The notes under the pieces: model-generated
What the model saw: only the letters and a program-made list of their open reading frames with translations
Database searches by the model: none
Told to the model about the DNA's origin: nothing
Made by a program: the position numbers and the translations under genes
Shown here: positions 54,686 to 62,111 of the stretch, one piece after another
Position numbering within the stretch: position 1 is the first letter of the stretch
How the letters are laid out: each line of letters begins with the position of its first letter
Assembly: GCF_013366925.1 (NCBI RefSeq)
Contig: NZ_JAALDK010000004.1
Span: 1 to 64,000, forward strand
Direction: 5' to 3'
Length of the DNA stretch: 64,000 bases
Source of the DNA: Paraburkholderia youngii
GTDB lineage: Bacteria > Pseudomonadota > Gammaproteobacteria > Burkholderiales > Burkholderiaceae

Positions 54686-55873
54686 ATGAAAACCGCCCTC
54701 GTCGCGCCGCGCCCGCTCGACGTCCTCGAACTGCCCGATGATCTCGACGGCCGCACCGGTGTCAATCGCGCCACCAGCCGCCGCCAGATCGCCGCCGATG
54801 ACGACCTCGCGGCCGTGCGCGCATGGCTCGCGCGCGTCGCCGACACGAAAACCACCTTCGAGAACTACCGCAAGGAAGCCGAACGGCTGCTGCTGTGGTC
54901 CATCGTCCAGCTCGGCAAGCCGCTGTCCTCGCTCACGCACGAGGATCTGCTCGTGTACCAGCGCTTCCTCGCGGACCCGCAGCCGCGCGCGCGGTGGGTC
55001 AGCGGTGGGGAAAACGGCAGCGGCCGGAAGTTTTCGCGCGAGGATCCGCGCTGGCGCCCGTTTCACGGGCCGCTCGCCCCAAGCAGCCAGCGCCAGGCGA
55101 TGGTCATCCTCAACGCCCTTTTCTCCTGGCTCGTCGGTGCGGGCTATCTGGGCGGCAACCCGCTGTCGCTCTCACGCCAGCGCGCGCGACGCTCAGCGCC
55201 GCGCGTCACGCGCTTTCTGGAGCGCGACCTGTGGCAGGAGGTCAAGGTCTACATCGATTCGCTGCCTCGCGAGACGGCCCGCGAACGCGAACGCTACTGG
55301 CGCGCGCGCTGGCTGTTCACCCTGCTCTATCTGGCCGGCCTGCGCATCTCGGAAGTCAGTGGCAACACGATGGGCTGCTTCTTCTGCCGGCGCGACACCG
55401 ACGCGCACGAGCGCTGGTGGCTCGAGGTCACGGGCAAGGGGGACAAGGACCGGCTCGTGCCCGCCTCCGCCGAGATGATGGTCGAGCTTGGCCGCTACCG
55501 CCGCGAGCGTGGGCTGCCGCTGATGCCCGCTCAGCACGAGGACACGCCGCTCGTGCTGCCACTCGGAAAATCCATGAAACCGCTCACGCGCGCGGCGCTG
55601 CACACCATCGTCAAGGCCATCTTTGCCGGCGCCGCGAAAAAGCTGCGCCTGCGCGGCGACGAGTACGCTGCGCGCGCCGCGCAGCTCGAGCGCGCCTCGG
55701 CGCACTGGATGCGTCACAGCGCGGGTTCCCACATGGCCGACGGCGACGTCGATCTGCGGCTCATCCGCGACAACCTTGGCCATGCGTCGCTGACCACCAC
55801 GAGCCTGTATCTGCACGCCGACGATGACCAGCGGCATCGCGAAACAGAAGAGAAGCACCGCATCGACTGGTAA
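54686..55873 (+). CDS. Tyrosine recombinase/integrase, divergent from kfrA
   Basis: This 395-residue protein has a core-binding domain (about 40-165, FENYRKEAERLLLWSIVQLG). The catalytic domain shows Arg in LAGLRISEV, Lys in TGKGDKDR, the box HWMRHSAGSH and the box LGHASLTTTSLYLHADD with the Tyr. All key residues are present. It shares architecture and boxes with the recombinase at 39757. No clear ribosome binding site was found before ATG 54686. Confidence 0.92.
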   Translation: MKTALVAPRPLDVLELPDDLDGRTGVNRATSRRQIAADDDLAAVRAWLARVADTKTTFENYRKEAERLLLWSIVQLGKPLSSLTHEDLLVYQRFLADPQPRARWVSGGENGSGRKFSREDPRWRPFHGPLAPSSQRQAMVILNALFSWLVGAGYLGGNPLSLSRQRARRSAPRVTRFLERDLWQEVKVYIDSLPRETARERERYWRARWLFTLLYLAGLRISEVSGNTMGCFFCRRDTDAHERWWLEVTGKGDKDRLVPASAEMMVELGRYRRERGLPLMPAQHEDTPLVLPLGKSMKPLTRAALHTIVKAIFAGAAKKLRLRGDEYAARAAQLERASAHWMRHSAGSHMADGDVDLRLIRDNLGHASLTTTSLYLHADDDQRHRETEEKHRIDW

Positions 55874-55992
55874 CCGGCGATCCCGCGCGGCATGCCGCGC
55901 TGCGCCGATGTAACCGGTTTCCGCAGCGAAGCCCAGTCCACTTGCCTGGACCGCGGAGTTCCCAGCGTTCGCCCGGGATCGACGCACCCAGC

Positions 55993-56268
55993 TCAGAACA
56001 GGCCGCCGCGCTCGGCGTCTTCACAAGAACCGGACACGATGGTGGTGCGGCCTCGGGTCCGGAAACATCGCACGCGGGTTTCCCCGGCCAGTACCGCACG
56101 CACCCGGGCGAGTTGCCGACCCAGCTCCGGCCAGTCGCCGGAGCCTGCAACAGGCGCCGGTTGCGCGAGCGTCGCCGCAAGGCAATCAAGCAGGCGGCAA
56201 ATATCGGTGGCAGCGGGCATCCGCTGCTGAACGGACTGAACCAAATTACGCTCCCCGGTAGCGGACAC
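55993..56268 (-). CDS. Small hypothetical protein
   Basis: This 91-residue frame from GTG 56268 (MSATGERNLVQSVQQRMPAA, TDICRLLDCLAATLAQ, VRCFRTRGRTTIVSG) follows the stop of the small frame upstream by 9 bp. It looks coding in amino-acid usage but has no recognised relative. It is convergent with the integrase. Confidence 0.4.
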   Translation of the reverse strand: MSATGERNLVQSVQQRMPAATDICRLLDCLAATLAQPAPVAGSGDWPELGRQLARVRAVLAGETRVRCFRTRGRTTIVSGSCEDAERGGLF

Positions 56269-56277
56269 GCCCCCACT

Positions 56278-56453
56278 CTAGCATGCAGCTTCGTCCATGC
56301 CGCCCAGGAAATCGAGCGCAAGCTGGGCGTCGCGCAGCGTTGCCGCGGCCTGCCCCGGACTGCACAAGCCGTCGCCGGACCGGACCGGACCGGACCGGGC
56401 ACGGCGACGCGCAGGACATCGCGATGGAAGGCGACATCGGCGGTGATCCGCAC
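56278..56453 (-). pseudogene. Small frame interrupted at a pentanucleotide repeat
   Basis: Leftward, RITADVAFHRDVLRVAVPGP runs into four TCCGG units and leaves frame. The sequence beyond, in another frame, is GDGLCSPGQAAATLRDAQLA, LDFLGGMDEAAC and a stop at 56278. Removing one 5-bp unit joins the two halves. The start (GTG 56453) is uncertain and the true N-terminus may be missing. Confidence 0.45.
56375..56398. repeat. (CCGGA)4 pentanucleotide repeat
   Basis: Four perfect CCGGA units (56375-56394) are followed by CCGG. The repeat lies within a candidate reading frame whose continuity depends on the unit number. Confidence 0.9.
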
Positions 56454-56571
56454 GAGTTCGCCTGGCGGGCCGTCCCGCGAAGTGATGTTGTTTCATCCCC
56501 CAAAGAAAGTCCCGTGGTGCGGTAACCCAACGTGCCGTGAGTTCAACTTTACTTTCCGGAAAAGCAAACTA

Positions 56572-57660
56572 TTGAGAGTTACGTAATTCATGACATCACC
56601 AAAGCTCGGCTTGCTTCCAGCAGGCAACGATGATCGATTTGCGCTTCTGGCCGCTCTTGAGCTTGTTTCGAGCGGTGTGCTTCAGTTCGGCCAGGTTATC
56701 AGGGCAGAAGTTCGCCAATGCGTGCCGCTTGAGCCAGGCCCAAAGGTATTCGACTGGATTCAGGTCCGGGGCGTAGCCGGGCAGCAGCGCCATCTGGATT
56801 GCGCCATCCGTGCTGTCAAGGTACTCGCGCACGACGCGGCTCTTGTGCTGCGCTGCGCCGTCCCACACGATCATCAGCTTGCGCCTGAGTTGCGCGCGCA
56901 GCGCTTTGAGGAATTCGATGATTTGCGCGCTTCTGATCGCGCCGTCGTGCAGTCGGAACACGAAGTTGGTACGGGTAAGACCGGCGATGGCCGAAACGTG
57001 CTTCCAGTTGAAGTGGTACTGAATGATCGGCGTGCAGCCCTTGGGCGCCCAGGTGCGCACTCGTGTGGGGCGCTCCGAGAGGCCGGATTCGTCAATGAAG
57101 ACGATCAGTCTTCCTTCGGCGGTACTCTTTTTTTGAGCGCGGGCCAGGTCTTGCGCTTCCAGGTCAGTACCGCGTCCTCGTTGCGCTCGATCGCCCGGCG
57201 CTCCGGCTTTTGCGAGCTGAACCCCAAGGCGCCCAGCAACCGCCACACATGTACCTCGCTGAAGGTAACGCCGTACAGTCGCTCGATGAGCACCCGTACG
57301 CGCTTGAGCGTCCACAGTTCGGTACCGAATCCGTGTGTCAACGGGCTCTGCAGCAGCGCTGCGCGCAGACCTTCGAGTTGGGCCGCATCCAGTTGCGCCG
57401 GCCGCCCCGTGGCCATCACGCGGAGCGCATCGATGCCACCTTCGTCGAGTCGGGCCTTCCATGTGTATGCAGTCTGCCGCGCCACTCCGACCATCTTTGC
57501 CGCTTCGGCGGGCGTCTTGCCCGCCAACATCAAGCGACCGGCACGCACCCGCTTGCGCGTAGCGTCGTCCATTTTGGCCATCAACCCCGTCTCCCTTCAA
57601 CGTGATGACCGTATAACGCACCAGCAGAGAATCGGTTGTCGTGAATTTAGTAAATCTCAA
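56572..57660 (-). mobile_element. Complete IS630-family element with TA target duplication (1089 bp)
   Basis: Inverted ends TTGAGAGTTACGTAATTCA and the complement of TTGAGATTTACTAAATTCAC are flanked by TA at 56570-56571 and 57661-57662. TA duplication is the signature of the family. Confidence 0.9.
56596..57584 (-). CDS. IS630-family transposase in two overlapping frames
   Basis: OrfA (57584-57105) is MMAKMDDATRKRVRAGRLML with an HTH and GFSSQKPERRAIERNE. OrfB (about 57130-56596) carries the DDE core: IVFIDESGLSERPT, KLMIVWDGAAQHKSRV and LPGYAPDLNPVEYLWAWLKR. Two frames joined by ribosomal frameshifting are normal for part of this family. Confidence 0.88.
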
Positions 57661-57663
57661 TAA

Positions 57664-58527
57664 GAGTCGCTAACACAAGTCATCCACGAAGCGCGAACAG
57701 ATAACAGCAGCAGCCAGGGAAAGTAACGCAACATGAATGTCGAGACGACGCTCGAAACGAATGCGCAGTTTGCCGAAACCGGCAAACCAGGCATGCGTGC
57801 GCTCGACCACCCAGCGATGCCGTCCGAGCTTCTCTTTACTTTCTACGCCGCGCCGCGCGATACGGGCCTTGATGCCACGCTTGCCCAAGTAATGCCGACA
57901 GCGGGCAAAGTCGTAGCCCTTGTCCGCATGCAACTTGCCTGGACGTTTGCGGGGCCGGCCGTTCAGGCCCGCCACCGCCGGAATTGCATCGAGCGTGGAC
58001 TCGAATGCCATCGAGTCGTGCCGGTTGGCGCCGGTGACCGTGATGGCCAAGGGAATACCTCGTGCGTCTACGACGATGTGCCGTTTCGACCCGAGCTTCC
58101 CCCTGTCTGTCGGGTTGCGGCCGGTTTCCTGGCCCCCCGGGGGCTGGATACGCTGGCGCCGTCAATACTGGCCCGCTCCCAATCAATCTGGTCATGTTCA
58201 CGCAAGCGGCGAAGCAGCGCGAGATGCAGTTGCTCCCACACGCCTGCGGCCTGCAAGTCCCGTAGCCGTCGCCAGCACGTCATGCCACTGCCGAAGCCAA
58301 GCTCTTGCGGCAGCTCTTCCCATGGAATGCCCGTTTGCAGCACATACAGGATGCCGTCCAAGGCTGCGCGGTCATCCACCGTTCGACGTCGGCCGCCGTT
58401 CGGTGAAGGCGTGAACACCGGAATCAGCGGCTCCAGTGCCGCCCATAACTCGTTACTTATTTTTCGTCTGGCCATGCCGCCAGGATATGGCTTTCATGAC
58501 CGGATGTCCAGGTTGTGTTAGCGGCTC
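57664..58527 (-). mobile_element. IS5-family (IS427-like) element with TAA target duplication (864 bp)
   Basis: Inverted ends GAGTCGCTAACACAA and GAGCCGCTAACACAA are flanked by TAA at 57661-57663 and 58528-58530. It abuts the IS630, and the two elements share the TA of their duplicated targets. Confidence 0.92.
57670..58475 (-). CDS. IS427-like transposase in two overlapping frames
   Basis: OrfA is MARRKISNELWAALEPLIPV, RTVDDRAALDGILYVLQTGI and GSGMTCWRRLRDLQAAGVWE. OrfB gives GANRHDSMAFESTLDAIPAV, KLHADKGYDFARCRHYLGKR and RHRWVVERTHAWFAGFGKLR. The catalytic Asp and Glu positions are present, and it is apparently complete. Confidence 0.88.
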
Positions 58528-58586
58528 TAAACGTGGACCTTGTTGACGAAGGGAAGTAAATCTGGAATTTTGCGGATGTTTGCTGG

Positions 58587-58835
58587 TAGCTGACGTTCGT
58601 CTGGTCGATCCTTGAGCGCTATTTGCACCACAACCGTTTTGCGAAGGCAGAGTCGAAAAAGTATCAGCCGGCTCTTTGTATTCTCTTGGGCGTTTCCTCG
58701 ATCGAGGAACTGCTGGTGCTTTTCAAGACCGCCGAGGATTGCGGGATGTTGGAAGGGTATCGTTTCAACTCCTCGTTAGGCCGCATTCCGTTCAGGAAGT
58801 TGATGAACTACGACGGACTTTCAAAGGTTTCGTAG
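58587..58835 (+). pseudogene. C-terminal remnant of an unknown gene
   Basis: An open frame without a start reads TFVWSILERYLHHNRFAKAE, SKKYQPALCILLGVSSIEEL and LFKTAEDCGMLEGYRFNSSL to a stop at 58835. It looks like a natural C-terminus; the 5' part was lost at the IS5 junction. Family not recognised. Confidence 0.45.
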
Positions 58836-58848
58836 ACTGCGGCATCGA

Positions 58849-58871
58849 GAGGGGCGGAGGGACCGCCCCTC
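58849..58871 (+). terminator. Strong hairpin after the unknown gene remnant
   Basis: GAGGGGCGG, AGGGA, CCGCCCCTC form a 9-bp perfect GC-rich stem with a 5-nt loop, 14 bp behind the stop. There is no T-run, so intrinsic termination is only probable. Confidence 0.55.
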
Positions 58872-58985
58872 GCATACTAATGAAAAAACGATCTGTTTCA
58901 GTTTGCCCGTCGCTTCCCGATGCGTGGGTCTTCCATACGATATCCGTACATGGTCATCGGACGATGTTGGTCCACGTCGCGTACC

Positions 58986-59837
58986 CTATGTAGGTGTCTC
59001 GCCGACAGCCAGAAAATCTTCAGGCGGATCCGCTCGAAGACTGATGTATTCGAGGCGCCACTGATCAACCCGTCGAAGATCTGCCAGCGAGAGATGTGTA
59101 TCCGCGACGGCGACACTACTCTCAAGAGCAATTTCCTTAGCTTCCTCTGGCTTGCCATAGACGCTCGTGAATAGTTCGGAAATCTCGCTGGCCGCTTTCT
59201 CGGCTGCAGCACGCGCAACCGGCCCCCCTTCTGTAGCGTCATACGCAACGGTGATGCGTAGGAAGTAAGGCTCACCGTCTTCGAGGTCCTGAAAGCGCGC
59301 TGTGTCGAGGTCGAAGAAAACGCCCACCAGATGGGCGTTGTATGGCTCGAGGAGCTTGCCGGTCAGTTGCTCAACCGTCTTGCCCTTATGTTTTCGGCGA
59401 AGGCGATTCTCGAACGCATTCGGGAAAGCCGGACGACCATACCGCGCGGCCAGCCATTGCTTGAGTGCCCTCTTCTCATCGGCATTCAGTGTGACTGACG
59501 CATCCGGATTGGCAGCGATCGCATCGAACATCGCCGTACCGACCACGCTTCGGGCATCGCGACGCAGTTCAAGCGCGAGCGTCTGCCCTTCCCCCGTGGT
59601 GTAGGAGAGATGAAGCCGGCGTACGTTTCGGGCACGAGTGAACGTTGGCTCCGCCGTCGCAACGATGTCCGCGACGATGCACTCGACAAAGGGCTCCCTG
59701 TCGTTGGCGAGATCGCAGTCGTGCGAGATGACAACGACGCGATGTTGACCGCCGTCATCAAAGACGAGTCCGAGGTTCAACGCATGAGCGTCAACGATGA
59801 GACTGCCTTGCCGCCAAGCACTGTCACGTCCCGGCAT
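58986..59837 (-). CDS. Protein of unknown function paired with an HTH protein
   Basis: This 283-residue soluble protein has a conserved-looking core near the N-terminus: VVVISHDCDLANDREPFVEC (residues about 34-54), with potential metal ligands His, Asp, Cys, Asp. NVRRLHLSYTTGEGQTL and LKQWLAARYGRPAFPNAFEN follow. I recall uncharacterised proteins with the SHDCDL pattern but no function. It begins 9 bp after the HTH gene ends, so the two form an operon. It could be an effector-type partner of a regulator (toxin-antitoxin or defence), which is an inference. Confidence 0.7.
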   Translation of the reverse strand: MPGRDSAWRQGSLIVDAHALNLGLVFDDGGQHRVVVISHDCDLANDREPFVECIVADIVATAEPTFTRARNVRRLHLSYTTGEGQTLALELRRDARSVVGTAMFDAIAANPDASVTLNADEKRALKQWLAARYGRPAFPNAFENRLRRKHKGKTVEQLTGKLLEPYNAHLVGVFFDLDTARFQDLEDGEPYFLRITVAYDATEGGPVARAAAEKAASEISELFTSVYGKPEEAKEIALESSVAVADTHLSLADLRRVDQWRLEYISLRADPPEDFLAVGETPT

Positions 59838-59846
59838 CCCGCCCCC

Positions 59847-60461
59847 TCAGCGATCCTCGGCAGCACCTGGAATCGAAACATCCGATTGCCAGTCTGCTGT
59901 GGCTGGAGCCGCGGTATTCGAAAGACCTGAGAGTGCATAGGATCGCTCCATTGCCCGAGCCTCTTCAATCAAAGTCTGCACGGCCGCCGAACTGTCCTCC
60001 CCGGCCTTCAGGATGTCGAACAGGGAGCGATCTTCAAACGCTTTCATTTTCAGGAGACTCGGCGCGCGCGCGACTCCTGCCGCCTTGAACGCGTCAGCGA
60101 TCTGACTCAACGTCCTGATGCGCGCGAGCCTGTCCGCGTCCGGCATCGACTCTTCGGACAGCCACTTGTAGATCGCCTGGCGCGACACGTCGAAGAGAAC
60201 CGCCAGATCGCCAATAGCGGGATTCAGCACTGCGCGGACATTTTCCAGATGTTCCTTCGCCGTCCGGATATCCGCGCGCGGGCGCCTGCGCGGCGACCGC
60301 ACCGCCGTGTCATCGCTGACAAAGAGTCCTGATCGAGGTGAAAGGTACCCGCTCCAACGGTCTACGTTCTCAAGCGGATATGCAGACCCCGTCCCAACGA
60401 ACGGCCGCAACATCACCGGGTAATGCTTCGCAGCGCCAAACGCAGGCAATGATGATTGCAT
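59847..60461 (-). CDS. HTH (XRE/phage-repressor-like) DNA-binding protein
   Basis: This 204-residue protein has a helix-turn-helix at about residues 70-115: EHLENVRAVLNPAIGDLAVL, FDVSRQAIYKWLSEESMPDA. The N-terminal 65 residues are low-complexity and the C-terminal 90 are helical (FEDRSLFDILKAGEDSSAAV). It is first in a two-gene operon with the SHDCDL protein and probably controls it. Confidence 0.75.
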   Translation of the reverse strand: MQSSLPAFGAAKHYPVMLRPFVGTGSAYPLENVDRWSGYLSPRSGLFVSDDTAVRSPRRRPRADIRTAKEHLENVRAVLNPAIGDLAVLFDVSRQAIYKWLSEESMPDADRLARIRTLSQIADAFKAAGVARAPSLLKMKAFEDRSLFDILKAGEDSSAAVQTLIEEARAMERSYALSGLSNTAAPATADWQSDVSIPGAAEDR

Positions 60462-60503
60462 ATGTCCGTCTCCTGATTAGTTTTTTACGACCAAGCCTTT
60501 AGG

Positions 60504-61338
60504 GGTTCTGTTGCAGTAAGGCCCACGTTAAAATTGGGTAGCGAATTTTTGAGCTGTGCGATGAAGAAGACGAAGACACCGCGAACCACACTCGCGCCGG
60601 GCTTGGCCAAGGTCCTGAAGCGCCGTCACTACCCGCTTGAAGTGATTTTGCTGTGCGTGCGATGGTACGTGGCCTATTCGCTGAGTTTGCGCAATCTTGC
60701 GGAAATGATGGACGAGCGTGGTGTCGCGGTGGATCATTCGACGGTGTACCGCTGGGTCATCAAACTGCTGCCGCTCTTCGAAAGGAGCTTCCGCAAGCAC
60801 AAGCGTCCGGTTGGGAAAAGCTGGCGAATGGACGAGAGCTATATCAAGATCAAAGGTGAGTGGAAATATCTTTACCGGGCAGTGGACAAGGCGGGCGACA
60901 CGGTCGACTTCCTGCTCAGGGCCAGGCGGGACAAGGTCGCTGCCCGGCGGTTCTTTGAAAAGGCGATCACCCATAATGGTACGCCAGAGACCGTGACCAT
61001 CGACAAAAGCGGCTCCAATCTGGCCGCACTGGATGCGGTGAATGCCGATCGCGAGACGCCGATCAAGGTCCGTCAGATCAAGTATCTGAACAACATTGTC
61101 GAACAGGACCATCGGGCTATCAAACGCCGGACCCGGCCGATGCTGGGATTCAAGAACTTCCACCGTGCGAGGGTCATTCTCGGCGGCATCGAGGTAATGC
61201 ACATGATCAGGAAAGGACAGATGAAATCTGCGGGCAAAGACCCGTCGCCTGCTTCCCAGCAGTTTTACTCCCTTGCGTCATAAGCAATACTTATCATATC
61301 GACATTTCTCGTCCCGACACCCTTACTGCAACAGAACC
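60504..61338 (+). mobile_element. IS6-family element, copy G (835 bp)
   Basis: Intact ends; flanks cctttagg and taccgccg do not match. It joins the HTH module promoter region to a 20-codon istA fragment. Confidence 0.95.
60561..61283 (+). CDS. IS6-family transposase (copy G)
   Basis: Intact 240 residues, closest to copy E (MDERGVA, MLGFKN) but with KRRTRPML and a final SLAS instead of SLVS. Confidence 0.95.
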   Translation: MKKTKTPRTTLAPGLAKVLKRRHYPLEVILLCVRWYVAYSLSLRNLAEMMDERGVAVDHSTVYRWVIKLLPLFERSFRKHKRPVGKSWRMDESYIKIKGEWKYLYRAVDKAGDTVDFLLRARRDKVAARRFFEKAITHNGTPETVTIDKSGSNLAALDAVNADRETPIKVRQIKYLNNIVEQDHRAIKRRTRPMLGFKNFHRARVILGGIEVMHMIRKGQMKSAGKDPSPASQQFYSLAS

Positions 61339-61398
61339 TACCGCCGTTCCCCGTCTTGCCAATACCTTGATTTCCACTGCTTGCTCCTGAGTCAGCAT
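61339..61398 (-). pseudogene. IS21-family IstA, first 20 codons
   Basis: MLTQEQAVEIKVLARRGTAV is the typical IstA start. The frame runs straight into IS6 copy G. It is the opposite end of the kind of gene whose C-terminus lies at 38081-38489. Confidence 0.75.
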
Positions 61399-61500
61399 CG
61401 GCGGCAAAAAGCCGCCATCCTCTCCTAGGTGGGTCAGGTTTACTTCGTAAGCGGCTCGTGCCGGCCGTTATAGACAGTGGCTGAGGGCGACATCAAAGTG

Positions 61501-61935
61501 ATGCACATCATTTCGAATCTGATGGGCACCACTTTGACACAGTCTGCGGAGAAGAAGCCGGGTACCCGAACGGGGCGGCCGAACTACCCCCGGGAGCTGC
61601 GTGAGCGACTGGCAGCAGCAGCTTGCGAGCCTGGCGTATCAGTCGCGAAGCTGGCCCGGGAGAATGGCATCAACGCGAACATGCTGTTTACCTGGCGGCG
61701 GCGTTATCTGGCCGATCAGCAAGCTCGATCTGCCGGGCTCATTCCGGTCGTATTGCTCAGCGACACGCCGACGGAGGTCATTGAGTCAGCTCCGGTAGAA
61801 GCGCCCGCGCAGGGCGCGAAGCCTGTATCACCGGTCGGCACGATCGAGATCCGGATCGGTCGTGCGGTGGTTAAAGTGGACGGCCTGGTTGATGCCGATA
61901 TGCTGCGGATCGTGCTGGGTAGTCTGCGCTCATGA
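61501..61935 (+). CDS. tnpA: IS66-family accessory protein TnpA
   Basis: This protein of about 144 residues (MHIISNLMGTTLTQSAEKKP) has an HTH of the IS66 Orf1 type: NYPRELRERLAAAACEPGVS, VAKLARENGINANMLFTWRR. The C-terminal part is IEIRIGRAVVKVDGLVDADM. It overlaps tnpB by 4 bases. A GTG at 61477 is an alternative start. Confidence 0.85.
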   Translation: MHIISNLMGTTLTQSAEKKPGTRTGRPNYPRELRERLAAAACEPGVSVAKLARENGINANMLFTWRRRYLADQQARSAGLIPVVLLSDTPTEVIESAPVEAPAQGAKPVSPVGTIEIRIGRAVVKVDGLVDADMLRIVLGSLRS

Positions 61936-62098
61936 TCTCCCTACCGGCAGGCACGCGCATCTGGATCGCTGCTGGCGTCACTGATATGCGATGCGGGTTC
62001 CAGGGGTTGGCAGCGAAGGTGCAAACAGCGCTTGGGGAGAATCCGCTGGGCGGCAACGTCTACATCTTCCGGGGCCGTCGGGGGAGTCTCGTGACATA
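61932..62098 (+). pseudogene. IS66-family TnpB, N-terminal 55 residues
   Basis: MISLPAGTRIWIAAGVTDMR and GNVYIFRGRRG are the conserved TnpB start. After FRGRRG the sequence leaves the family (SLVT-stop), marking a sharp junction near 62090. Confidence 0.85.
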
Positions 62099-62111
62099 GT
62101 GCATCCTTTGG

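Larger units (their letters stand above)
61447..62098 (+). mobile_element. IS66-family left end, truncated
   Basis: The terminus GTAAGCGGCTCGTGCCGGCC begins at 61447, followed by tnpA and the start of tnpB. The rest of tnpB and all of tnpC are missing; the serine recombinase gene begins (3' end) 14 bp further. Confidence 0.85.

Noticed and set aside
55193..56453. Long leftward open frames antisense to the second integrase
   Set aside because: They are a high-GC shadow effect. The rightward frame has all recombinase catalytic residues.
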